Positions 1 to 9,006 of a stretch of 64,000 bases of DNA are shown here, piece by piece. The stretch lies in NCBI GenBank assembly GCA_003020965.1, contig PXRL01000014.1:1-64000 (forward strand), read 5' to 3'. This DNA comes from Halobacteriales archaeon QS_4_69_225. GTDB lineage: Archaea; Halobacteriota; Halobacteria; Halobacteriales; Haloarculaceae. Numbering within the stretch: position 1 is the first letter of the stretch; each line of letters starts with the position of its first letter. The position numbers and the translations under genes are program-made. The notes under the pieces are model-generated. The model ran no database searches, was not told where the DNA came from, and saw only the letters and a program-made list of their open reading frames with translations.

Positions 1-1
1 C

Positions 2-553
2 TCGCGGTTCAGGTTCCGCGGCCGGCGGCAGTTGCTGGGGCTCGTGCTGCTGTTCCAGATGATCTCGTCGGTGATAATCATCGTGCCGCTGTACTCGGTT
101 ATGACCAGCCTCGACCTCATCGACACGCGGATCGGGCTGATACTGTTGTACGTCGGCATTCAGACGCCCTTCTCGATCTGGCTGTTGAAGGGGTACTTCG
201 ACACGATCCCCGAGGAGCTGGACTATGCCGCCCGTATCGACGGCTGCAACCGGCTCCAGACGCTCCGACACGTGCTCCTCCGGCCGGTCGCTCCCGGGAT
301 CGCCGTCGTCGCCATCTTCAATACGGTGTTTCTCTGGTCCGAGTTCGTCCTGGCGTACACCGTCCTCGGGAGCGAAAAGAGCCTCTACACGATATCGATC
401 GGCGTCTACCAGTTCCAGGACCAGTTCGGCAACGACTGGCGGGCGATCGCCGCCGCCAGCGTCGTCGGGATGCTCCCGCTGGTGGCCGTCTTCGTCGCGC
501 TCCAGCAGTACTTCGTCAAGGGACTCATCGAGGGGTCGCTCAAGGGACAATGA
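2..553 (+). CDS. Sugar ABC transporter permease (MalG-like), 5' truncated by window edge
   Basis: Open frame from window start; EELDYAARIDGCNRLQTLRHVLLRPVAPGIAV matches the EAA-loop pattern of binding-protein-dependent permeases; overlaps the following ATPase. Confidence 0.85.
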   Translation, partial: SRFRFRGRRQLLGLVLLFQMISSVIIIVPLYSVMTSLDLIDTRIGLILLYVGIQTPFSIWLLKGYFDTIPEELDYAARIDGCNRLQTLRHVLLRPVAPGIAVVAIFNTVFLWSEFVLAYTVLGSEKSLYTISIGVYQFQDQFGNDWRAIAAASVVGMLPLVAVFVALQQYFVKGLIEGSLKGQ

Positions 554-1749
554 CCACGAGAAATCCGGACGACAGCGACGACGGTACCGCTCACCTCGAA
601 CTACGGAACCTCCGGAAGGAGTACTCCGAGCGGGTGACGGCCGTCGACGGGGTGTCGCTGTCGCTGTCGCGCGGCGAACTGCTCGTTCTGGTTGGGCCCT
701 CCGGCTGTGGGAAGTCGACCACCCTCCGGTGTATCGCGGGCCTCGAGGACGCGAGCGCCGGCGACATCCGCATCGGGGACGAATCGGTCCGCGGCCGCCC
801 GCCGGAGGCGCGCGACGTCGCGATGGTGTTCCAGAACTACGCGCTGTACCCGCACAAGACCGCCCGGGAGAACATCGGGTTCGGGCTCCGGATGACCACC
901 GACCTCTCGGGGCAGGCGATCCGCGACCACGTCGAGGACGTCGCCGGGACGCTCGGCATCACCGACCTGCTCGGCAAGAAGCCGGCCTCGCTGTCGGGCG
1001 GTCAGCAGCAGCGGGTTGCCCTGGGACGGGCCATCGTCCGCGACCCCGACGTGTTCCTGCTGGACGAACCGCTCTCGAACCTCGATGCGACGCTACGGAG
1101 CCGGATGCGGACCGAAATCCAGCGGCTCCAGCGCGAACTGGAGGTGACGACCGTCTACGTGACCCACGACCAGACCGAGGCGATGACCATCGGCGACCGT
1201 ATCGCCGTCCTCCGGGGCGGTCGCCTCCAACAGGTCGCGACGCCGATGACCTGCTACCACGAGCCCGCAAACCGGTTCGTCGCGTCGTTCATCGGCGAGC
1301 CGTCGATGAACCTGCTCGATTGCACCTTCGACCCCGGGTCGTCGACCTTCGGCGGCCCCATCGAGTATCCGGCCACCGACCGGCTGGCGACCGCCGCGGC
1401 CGACGCCGGGGGCAGACGGGTGACGCTCGGGTTCAGGCCGGAGGCCCCGACGGTGGCGGCCGACGCCGACGCCGACGACGGGACGCCAGGCTTTTCGGGT
1501 CGCGTCGACGTCGTCGAACCGGTCGGCGAGCGGTCGTTCGTGTACGTCACCCTGTCGGCGGGTCCCCAGGTGACCGTCGCGACGCCCGGCGAGACGCCGG
1601 TCGGCGAGGGCGCCCGGGTCCGCGTCGGGCTCCCGCAGGACGGCGTTCACCTCTTCGACGGCGAGAGCGGCGAGGCGCTTCACCACCCGGACCGCGACGA
1701 CTCGAACGACCTGGCGGCGGTCCGAGCCCTCGGCACCCCGGACGAGTAA
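550..1749 (+). CDS. ABC transporter ATP-binding protein (MalK/UgpC-like)
   Basis: Walker A GPSGCGKST, LSGGQQQR signature, Walker B VFLLDEPLSNLD, C-terminal TOBE-like region. Confidence 0.92.
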   Translation: MTTRNPDDSDDGTAHLELRNLRKEYSERVTAVDGVSLSLSRGELLVLVGPSGCGKSTTLRCIAGLEDASAGDIRIGDESVRGRPPEARDVAMVFQNYALYPHKTARENIGFGLRMTTDLSGQAIRDHVEDVAGTLGITDLLGKKPASLSGGQQQRVALGRAIVRDPDVFLLDEPLSNLDATLRSRMRTEIQRLQRELEVTTVYVTHDQTEAMTIGDRIAVLRGGRLQQVATPMTCYHEPANRFVASFIGEPSMNLLDCTFDPGSSTFGGPIEYPATDRLATAAADAGGRRVTLGFRPEAPTVAADADADDGTPGFSGRVDVVEPVGERSFVYVTLSAGPQVTVATPGETPVGEGARVRVGLPQDGVHLFDGESGEALHHPDRDDSNDLAAVRALGTPDE

Positions 1750-1930
1750 GGACCACGCCAGGTCATCCCGTGTCTTCATTCGGCCCGTGCGGCCGGTATG
1801 TCCCGTCTGCGCCGCGACACTTGCGAGTCCGGGCGACCGGTCGACGACGAGGCCGGCCGCGGGCGGGAGGCGCCCGCCGACGGCGAGCGCGCCACCGCCG
1901 ACCCGGCGGTGTCGGAGGCCCTGGAGCAGC

Positions 1931-2857
1931 TCAGACCGGTCGCAGGTGCTCGCAGTCGCCGGCCGACACGCGCCGGCGACCGTCGTCGGTCGCGACGACC
2001 AGCCGGCCGGGGAACTCGACGTCGACGGCCTCGCCGACCACCTCGCCGCCGGGCGTCTCGACGCGGACCCGGCGGCCGAGCGTCGCCGCCCGCTCCCGCC
2101 AGGCCGGCAGAACCGACTCGGGGTCGGCCCGCAGCTCGTCGAACCGCTCCAGAAGCGTCCGCGTCAGCGCCGCCCGGTCGACGTCGCCGACCCGCTCCCG
2201 CAGCGTCGTCGCGGTCTCCGGCACCGCCCCGGCGTCGACGTTGGCGTTCAGCCCGACGCCGACGACGACCCACGACACCCGGTCGGCCTCCCCTTCCATC
2301 TCGGTGAGGACCCCCGCGACCTTCCGCTCGTCGTCGCCGACCAGCACGTCGTTGGGCCACTTGATACGGGCGTCGACGCCGACCTCGCGAACGGCCGCCG
2401 TCGTCGCGACGGCCGCCGCCAGCGTGTACACCGGCACCCGTGCCGGCGGCAGCTCCGGCCGGCAGACCACGCTGAGCCAGACGCCGCCGGACGGCGAGGC
2501 CCACTCCCGGTCGAGCCGGCCCCGGCCGCCCGTCTGCTCGTCGGCGAGGACGACGACGTCGTCGGCGCCCTGGCCGGCCAGCTCGCGGGCTCGGTCGTTC
2601 GTGCTGGGGAGGCTGTCGTGGTAGTCGACGTCGAACGGCGCCTCGAGGCCGAACTCGACGGCCGCGCCGCCGAACTCCGGGACGTCGGTCAGGGCGTAGC
2701 CGTCGTCGCGGCTTTCGACGCCGAAGCCCGCCTCCCGGAGCGCCTCGACGTGCTTCCAGACGGCCGCCCGCGAGATCCCGAGCCGGTCGGCCAGCGCCGG
2801 CCCGCCGACCGGGCCGTCGGCCAGCGCCTCCAGCACCCGCCTGCGCGTCTCCTGCAT
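1931..2857 (-). CDS. birA: Biotin--[acetyl-CoA-carboxylase] ligase with N-terminal HTH (BirA-like)
   Basis: N-terminal HTH plus STNDRA, GGRGRLDREWASP and KWPNDVLV motifs. Confidence 0.9.
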   Translation of the reverse strand: MQETRRRVLEALADGPVGGPALADRLGISRAAVWKHVEALREAGFGVESRDDGYALTDVPEFGGAAVEFGLEAPFDVDYHDSLPSTNDRARELAGQGADDVVVLADEQTGGRGRLDREWASPSGGVWLSVVCRPELPPARVPVYTLAAAVATTAAVREVGVDARIKWPNDVLVGDDERKVAGVLTEMEGEADRVSWVVVGVGLNANVDAGAVPETATTLRERVGDVDRAALTRTLLERFDELRADPESVLPAWRERAATLGRRVRVETPGGEVVGEAVDVEFPGRLVVATDDGRRRVSAGDCEHLRPV

Positions 2858-3147
2858 ACCCGCCGCTTCGACACCGAGAGGTAAATAGCCACCCCGCTCG
2901 CGGCCGCCCGGACTCCTGGTACCGCCGGGTAGGCGAGCGGAAAATCGAATACCTGGGGCGTTCCGCCGTCACCGATTCTCCGGCCAGTCCGCAGCATCAT
3001 GACCGCCGAAGGGTCTTCGAATGTTTCCCTCGGCGATGCGTACATCGTTATTTATTCCGGCGGTCGTAACGTGAACCAGCTGCTCTGTGGATGTACGTAT
3101 GGTACGAGTGATTCGTACTGAATCGCTCTGCAACGGATCGCAACACC

Positions 3148-3362
3148 TCGAAAGCCCTCGGCCGGCTCCGGTCGCGCGGCTCGCTGCGCGCGCTCGCTTT
3201 GCTCGCGTGCTTGCGTCGCCGTGCTTCCCGGAGCCGGCCTCGCCCTTTCAGTCCACCAGGAAATCGACTTTCCGGCCGGCGGTCCCTGGCGGACTGAAAG
3301 GGCGAGCGGCGCTCGGCGGCGCCCCGGCGTTCGCGGCTCCGAGCGCCGCGAGGGCTTTCGAG
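3148..3362. repeat. Nested inverted-repeat element (REP-like)
   Basis: Outer arms cctcgaaagccctcg / cgagggctttcgagg; inner arms ctcgccctttcagtcc / ggactgaaagggcgag; related sequence at about 34441-34630. Confidence 0.7.
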
Positions 3363-3763
3363 GTCTGTACGTCGAGTCAAACGTTTACTCGTGCGTTCGT
3401 TCCATGCACACCCTGTACTGACCGACTCGACGACGGGAATAGCATCCGCTGAGGAGGGCTTCGAAGAAGTCCATCGGGGCGGTTCCCGGCGACGAACGGT
3501 AGCGAGACGTAAGCGGAGCGGGCGTCTCGGAACGGTCGAACGGCGTCCTCACGAGTGAAGCGAGCGAGGGCTCGGCAGAACTCTGCTCTGCCGGCGAACG
3601 GAGTGAGCCGTGAGACGAGCGAGTCACCGCAGCGGGCGCCGATCGACGCGCGCCGGAGGGGCGCGACTGGAAGTGCTCGCGCGCGTTTTCTTCCTTTTCG
3701 CCGCAGGCGGGCAGCGCCCGCCGCCGGATGTCGTGACGGCGGAGCCGCCATGCGTGACCGGGG

Positions 3764-4021
3764 GTGACCGACGCCCAGCAGGAGACACTGATGCTCGGCC
3801 ACGAACGTGGTTACTTCGAATCCCCCCAAGAGGTCACGCTGGAAGAGTTCGGCGAGAAACTCGGCATCACACGGCGGGCCGTCGGGTCACATCTCCGGAA
3901 CGGCGACAGGCACGTCATCGGGACCACCCGCTTCTCGCTCACGGTCCGCTCCCGACCATCCACACAAGAACGAGTTGTGGATGAAAAACGCAGCGTGATT
4001 GCGGTCAAGCGTCTACGGTAA
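3764..4021 (+). pseudogene. Remnant of bacterio-opsin-activator (bat) type HTH_10 regulator
   Basis: TDAQQETLMLGHERGYFESPQEVTLEEFGEKLGITRRAVGSHLRNG resembles only the C-terminal bat HTH; no upstream sensory domains. Confidence 0.5.
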
Positions 4022-4283
4022 ATACAGTGAGTGTCGCTCGGCACCCTTCTCCGACTCGGTGCTCCGTCTGTGTCGAAACCAGCATCGCCGTATCGTACTC
4101 GAATCCCCCATGGCAGAGCAGCGGTCGGTGACACTGAGCGGCCTCACGCGGGGCGTCCTCGGGTACGTTCATCGTGCCCTACCCACAGAGACGCCCGCGT
4201 CAGTTCATCTCCGGTCGGCCGACCCCGACCACGTGAGGTGACCGAATCGACACCCAGCAGCCCAATTATTAGGATACATACAT

Positions 4284-5087
4284 ATGGAAACAGATGCGAA
4301 CGTGGAGGAAGCGATCGAGGTCCTCCAGCAACTCGGCTTGAAGGAGTACGAGGCTCGATGTTTCGTCGGATTGACCCGGATCGACACTGGCACCGCCAAA
4401 AAGCTCAGCAACCTGACGGAGGTCCCCCGGACTCGGATATACGATGCAATACGGGTCCTTCAGGCGCAGGGGCTGGTCGAAATCAAGCATTCGAGCCCCC
4501 AGCAGTTTCGCGCGGTTTCGCTGGAGGAGGCAACCGAGACGCTCCGCGACCAGCACGAGGATCGCATCGAGCGACTGCACGAAGTCCTCGCGACGGTCGA
4601 CGTCGTAAACGAAGACGACGAGTCGTCCGTTCAAAAGGTGTGGTCGATAACGGAGCAGAACGCGATCGAAAACCGGACGGAGCAACTCATCGAGGCGGCG
4701 ACGGACGAGATCGGGCTCGTCATCGGCGACGAGTCGCTGTTGACGGAGAACCTCGTCGAGACCCTCAACGGGGTCGACGACGACGTCGAGCTACTCGTCG
4801 CGACGTCGACGGCGTCACTGCAGGAAGAGGTGCAGGCGGCCGTGCCGGCCGCCACGACGTTCGTGTCGGGCTTGGAATGGTTGCACGGCGCGAATGCCAC
4901 CGAAGACGACACGGCGATCGGTCGGCTTCTGTTGGTCGACCGCGGATCGATTCTGGTGAGTTCGATCGCGCCCGAATCGAAAGCCGAACGGGCGATCTTC
5001 GGCGAGGGATTCGACAACGGGCTCGTGGTGATCGCTCGCCGCCTCATACTACAAGGACTCATCCCCAGTCGTGATTCGGCGTTCTGA
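4284..5087 (+). CDS. TrmB family transcriptional regulator
   Basis: LQQLGLKEYEARCFVGLTRIDTGTAKKLSNLTEVPRTRIYDAIRVLQAQGLVEI is the TrmB-type winged helix; upstream AT-rich promoter-like region. Confidence 0.88.
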   Translation: METDANVEEAIEVLQQLGLKEYEARCFVGLTRIDTGTAKKLSNLTEVPRTRIYDAIRVLQAQGLVEIKHSSPQQFRAVSLEEATETLRDQHEDRIERLHEVLATVDVVNEDDESSVQKVWSITEQNAIENRTEQLIEAATDEIGLVIGDESLLTENLVETLNGVDDDVELLVATSTASLQEEVQAAVPAATTFVSGLEWLHGANATEDDTAIGRLLLVDRGSILVSSIAPESKAERAIFGEGFDNGLVVIARRLILQGLIPSRDSAF

Positions 5088-5295
5088 GCACCGGCGAGAC
5101 GGCCGGGGTAGCCGGTTCGTGGCGTATCCGTCGTTCACGTCGTGAGTTCTCGTCTCGGGAGAAGTGGGTTTCCGAGCAGTTCGACCGCGAGATACTCCTC
5201 GCCGTGACGTGTTCGACCGGAAGTCACTGTCGGCTCTGCCGAGGCGATTCTCCGGACGAGGGCGTCGCAGGCGCCCGAGTCCGGTAGCGCACGCG

Positions 5296-5432
5296 GACCA
5301 CGAGGGACCGAAGGTCCCTCGAACCGTGCGAACGGGCGGCAAGGCCGCCCGTGAGCAGGTGGAGCGAGCCGCCGGCTCGCCGAACGGAGCACGCGCGCTT
5401 TTTTACCGTGTGAGGCGCGACGGAGCCGCGCC
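5296..5432. repeat. Cluster of short perfect hairpins (REP-like array)
   Basis: gagggacc-gaa-ggtccctc, cgggcggc-aag-gccgcccg, gagccgccggctc and ggcgcg-acggag-ccgcgcc in succession, followed by gcgcgctttttt. Confidence 0.65.
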
Positions 5433-5450
5433 GACCGTGCAAAAAATGGG

Positions 5451-6599
5451 TTACAGCCGCTCGACGATGGTGGCGACGCCCTGGCCGAAGCCGATGCACA
5501 TCGCGCTGAGGCCGTAGCGGCCGTCGCACTCCTCGAGCTGGTAGGGGAGCTTGCCCACGAGGGCGGAGCCGGTCGCCCCGAGCGGGTGGCCGTGGGCGAT
5601 GGCGCCGCCCCAGACGTTGGTCCGGTTCCAGTCGGCGCCGGTCTCCTCGAGCCAGGCGGCGACGACCGACGCGAACGCCTCGTTGACCTCGAAGCGGTCG
5701 ATGTCGTCGACCGTCAGGTCGTTCTCCTCGAGAATCTCCTTCGTGGCCGGAATCGGCCCCGTCAGCATCGTCACCGGGTCGACGCCGACGACGTGGGTGT
5801 CGACGACGCGGGCCATCGGCTCCCAGCCGTGTTCCTCGGCGGCGGCCTCGCTGGCGACCAGTAACCCGCCGGCACCGTCGACGATACCCGAGGAGTTGCC
5901 GGCGTGGTGGAAGCCGTTCTCCGGGCTCCGGAACGACGGCGGCAGCCCCGACAGCGTCTCGACGGTCGTCCCCGGCCGGGGGTGTTCGTCCTCCTCGACG
6001 GTGACGCTCTCGTCGTCCAGTTGCGTCTCGACGGGCACCACCTGGTCGTCGTACTTCCCTGCGGCGGCGGCCTCGCCCCACCGCTGCTGGGACTCGGCGG
6101 CGAGCTCGTCGAGGAACTCCCGGGAGAAGCCGTACTCCTCGGCGATGCGCTCGGCGCCCTCGCCCTGGGTCGTCAGCTCCTCGAAATGCTCGAAGTAGGT
6201 GTCGGTGACGCTCTGGCCGTCCGAGCCCATCGGAACGCGGGTCATGTGCTCGACGCCGCCAGCGATGACGACGTCGTGGTAGCCGGCGGCGACCTGTCCG
6301 GCCGCGAAGTTGACCGCCTGCTGGCCGGAGCCGCACATCCGGTTCAACTGGACGCCCGGGACCCCGTCGCCCCAGCCGGCGATCATCGGCGCGAGCCGGG
6401 CGATATTGAGTCCCTGTTCGTCCACGGGTGTGACACAGCCGTAGACGACGTCCTCCACGTCGTCGGGGTCGAAGCCGTTGCGCTCGCGGAGCGCCGCCAG
6501 CGGTTCGGCCGCGAGGTCCTGCGGGTGCGTGTCGCCGAACGAGCCGTCGCGCTCGCCGAACGGCGTCCGGACGGCGTCGACGATGACCGGCGTATTCAT
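5451..6599 (-). CDS. Acetyl-CoA C-acyltransferase (thiolase)
   Basis: N-terminal PVIVDAVRTPFG; NRMCGSGQQAVNFA active-site Cys motif; GGAIAHGHPLGATG; C-terminal AMCIGFGQG. Confidence 0.93.
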   Translation of the reverse strand: MNTPVIVDAVRTPFGERDGSFGDTHPQDLAAEPLAALRERNGFDPDDVEDVVYGCVTPVDEQGLNIARLAPMIAGWGDGVPGVQLNRMCGSGQQAVNFAAGQVAAGYHDVVIAGGVEHMTRVPMGSDGQSVTDTYFEHFEELTTQGEGAERIAEEYGFSREFLDELAAESQQRWGEAAAAGKYDDQVVPVETQLDDESVTVEEDEHPRPGTTVETLSGLPPSFRSPENGFHHAGNSSGIVDGAGGLLVASEAAAEEHGWEPMARVVDTHVVGVDPVTMLTGPIPATKEILEENDLTVDDIDRFEVNEAFASVVAAWLEETGADWNRTNVWGGAIAHGHPLGATGSALVGKLPYQLEECDGRYGLSAMCIGFGQGVATIVERL

Positions 6600-7040
6600 G
6601 TGACACTGTCACAGAGGGAGAGCCGACCCTTCTGCGTTGTGGTTCGGATAGTCGGGGCGTCCATCTGCGACGGAGCCCGACGACCGGCGTCACCGGGTTC
6701 GAGTTCGAGCCCGGCGCCGAACTCGTCCGCGAGAAGATCGCCGCCTGCGACCCCGGCGCCGTTTGAGGTGCGGGTCGTCGCCTACTCCGACTCCGAGTAC
6801 CGGACCCGCGAGGCTGTTGTCGACCGGGTCGGGTAACCCGCGGGGTCGAGACCACCGGAACGGCGCAAACGATTCGATATTCGTCAATACGAAGACGACG
6901 GCCCGACACGCAGCCGTATGTCCACTGGAACAGCAGTATGGCATCCCTGGAGGATAAGACGTCTCGAAGGATAGAAGAGAACAACGGAGACTCTCTGCCA
7001 TCGAAAACTATTAGTAGCATATCGAGTATTACCGATTCGT

Positions 7041-7154
7041 ATGGCGAACTCGCTGCTCGGGAAGATCACGGACGCGCTGTTCGGAACTGGGTCAGAAACT
7101 GACGACGACGCTTGCTGTAGCGTCGAGATCGAAGAAGTCGACGACGGGGAGTGA
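7041..7154 (+). CDS. 37-aa Cys-Cys microprotein upstream of arsR-type regulator
   Basis: MANSLLGKITDALFGTGSETDDDACCSVEIEEVDDGE; ATG to TGA, 6 nt before the next gene; below the ORF-track length cutoff. Confidence 0.7.
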   Translation: MANSLLGKITDALFGTGSETDDDACCSVEIEEVDDGE

Positions 7155-7160
7155 CCGGAG

Positions 7161-7538
7161 GTGGCCGACTCCGTTCCAGAGTCGACACGACGGACGCTCG
7201 ACCGTCTCTACGATGACCCGGACGACCGACTCGCGTCGTTGTTCGACCTGACGGCCGACGACACGGAACTCGAAGCGCCACGAGCGGTGTTCAAGGCACT
7301 CTCGAACGAGCACCGGATTCGCATCCTCGAAGCGCTCAGAGACGGGGAGTTGTGTGCCTGTGAGATCCAGGTCGTCCTCGACGCTCCGCAGTCGACCGTC
7401 GCGAGTCATCTCGGCGAACTCAAAGACGCCGGACTCGTCAACACGCGTCGACGGGGCAAGTGGACGTACTACCGCATCGGTGATACGGCCGTCCTCCAGT
7501 TGCTCGACATCGCCGACGCGCTCGCGGAGGGAACATGA
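7161..7538 (+). CDS. ArsR family winged-helix regulator
   Basis: FKALSNEHRIRILEALRDGELCACEIQVVLDAPQSTVASHLGELKDAGLVNTRRRGKWTYYRI. Confidence 0.92.
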   Translation: MADSVPESTRRTLDRLYDDPDDRLASLFDLTADDTELEAPRAVFKALSNEHRIRILEALRDGELCACEIQVVLDAPQSTVASHLGELKDAGLVNTRRRGKWTYYRIGDTAVLQLLDIADALAEGT

Positions 7539-8407
7539 ACATGATTCCGCCCGGTGTCGAGACCGCACTGCTGGATTCGTGGGCGTACTTCGTCCATCTG
7601 GCGACGATCCTCGTGCCGCTGTTCGTCGGGGCGTCGTTCCTCGTCGGGCTCGTCGAGGAGTACCTGCCGCCCGAGAAGGTCGAGGCGATGCTCCGGGAGC
7701 GAAACCGTGGAAGCGGGAACGTCGCGGCGGCAGGCCTGGGTGCCGTGACGCCGTTTTGCTCGTGTTCGACCGTACCCGTGCTCGCGGGATTGCTCGGTGC
7801 CGGCGCACCGCTGGGTCTGTCGTTTTCGTTCCTGTTGGCGTCTCCCATCGTCAACTGGATCGCCGCATTCCTGCTGTTGGGGCTGTTCGGCGTCGAGGTG
7901 ACGGCCATCTATCTCGTCTCCGCACTGGTCGCCGCGGTCGTCGGTGGAATCGTCATCGACACGTTCGACCTCGATCACCTGGTCAAGGACGTGCGAATCA
8001 CGACGGGCGACCGCACGGTCGTAACTGACGGCGGAACGACGGCGGGGTCGCCGACACGGAACACGCGGGCGACGAAGACCCACAGGGAACGGGGCGCAAC
8101 CGCGGCGAAGGGTGCGTGGTCGTTCTTCGTGAGTACACTCCCGTATCTGTTGCTCGGGATGGCACTGGGTGCGCTGATTCACGGGGCGGTACCCGCGTCG
8201 TGGCTCCAGGGGGTCGCCGGGAACCCGCTGGCGGTCCCGCTGGCCGCACTCGCAGGGGCACCGCTGTACGTCAGTATGTCGGGAATGCTCGGGATCGCTG
8301 CCCCGCTCGTCGACCAGGGCGTCCCGATCGGGACGGTCGTCGCGTTCGTGGTCGGCGGGGCGGGCGTCAGTATTCCGAACCTGATTCTGCTCTTCCTCTT
8401 CGTATAG
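7535..8407 (+). CDS. DUF318/UPF0718-type permease
   Basis: Multiple TM helices, two-lobed, AVTPFCSCSTVPVLAGLLGAGAPLG motif; ATGA overlap with arsR gene. Confidence 0.88.
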   Translation: MNMIPPGVETALLDSWAYFVHLATILVPLFVGASFLVGLVEEYLPPEKVEAMLRERNRGSGNVAAAGLGAVTPFCSCSTVPVLAGLLGAGAPLGLSFSFLLASPIVNWIAAFLLLGLFGVEVTAIYLVSALVAAVVGGIVIDTFDLDHLVKDVRITTGDRTVVTDGGTTAGSPTRNTRATKTHRERGATAAKGAWSFFVSTLPYLLLGMALGALIHGAVPASWLQGVAGNPLAVPLAALAGAPLYVSMSGMLGIAAPLVDQGVPIGTVVAFVVGGAGVSIPNLILLFLFV

Positions 8408-8410
8408 ATA

Positions 8411-8728
8411 TTGGTTCGCGGCATGGTTGTCCCGGCAAAAGAACGGACACGTGTCCTCGTCGTCGCCGGAATTGCGCTGTTTTTCTCGGTGCTGGTCTGG
8501 TTCAACTACTCGGCGGTGCTCCCGCTGGTCGTCGAGGAGTGGGGTCCGTCAGGAACACAGGCCGGCATCGTCTTCGGAGCGTTTCAGGCGGGGTACCTCG
8601 TGGCGATCCTCCCGGCCGGCTGGCTCGCTGATCGATGGTCACCACGATGGATCATCGCCGTCGGCGCGACCGGAACCGGACTCCCGAGCCTCGGCTTTAC
8701 TGTAGTCGCCGACAGATTTCTTATCTGA
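8411..8728 (+). pseudogene. N-terminal fragment of MFS transporter
   Basis: First about 3 TM helices with GFAG-like loop GWLADRWSPRWI; stops at 105 aa versus about 400 expected. Confidence 0.6.
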
Positions 8729-8788
8729 ACCCCGACCGAGCGGTCTGAACCAATAAACTACAATACCTCGGGACGACGACCTCCGTCC

Positions 8789-8959
8789 ATGGGCCTCTCG
8801 CTGGAACACGACTGTCCCGCATATGACGAACCGCGGGAGTTCTACCGGGCAGCCAGCACGGAGATGCGTCTGGGAACGAAGGAGAAGTGGCACTGCCCGG
8901 AGTGCGACTACGGCTTCGTCGTCATCGACGATATCGACACCTCGGCGGCCTCCACGTAG
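8789..8959 (+). CDS. Small CxxC zinc-finger-type protein (56 aa)
   Basis: MGLSLEHDCPAYDEPREFYRAASTEMRLGTKEKWHCPECDYGFVVIDDIDTSAAST, complete ATG-TAG frame. Confidence 0.65.
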   Translation: MGLSLEHDCPAYDEPREFYRAASTEMRLGTKEKWHCPECDYGFVVIDDIDTSAAST

Positions 8960-9006
8960 GGCCGACGGCCGTCCCGGGCTGCCGTCCCGCCGCTTTCGTC
9001 GCGCGG

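Noticed and set aside
225-2624. 799-aa ORF overlapping permease, MalK-like ATPase and antisense to birA
   Set aside because: Arg/Ser/Pro-rich out-of-frame translation typical of high-GC DNA; real genes with family motifs occupy the other frames.
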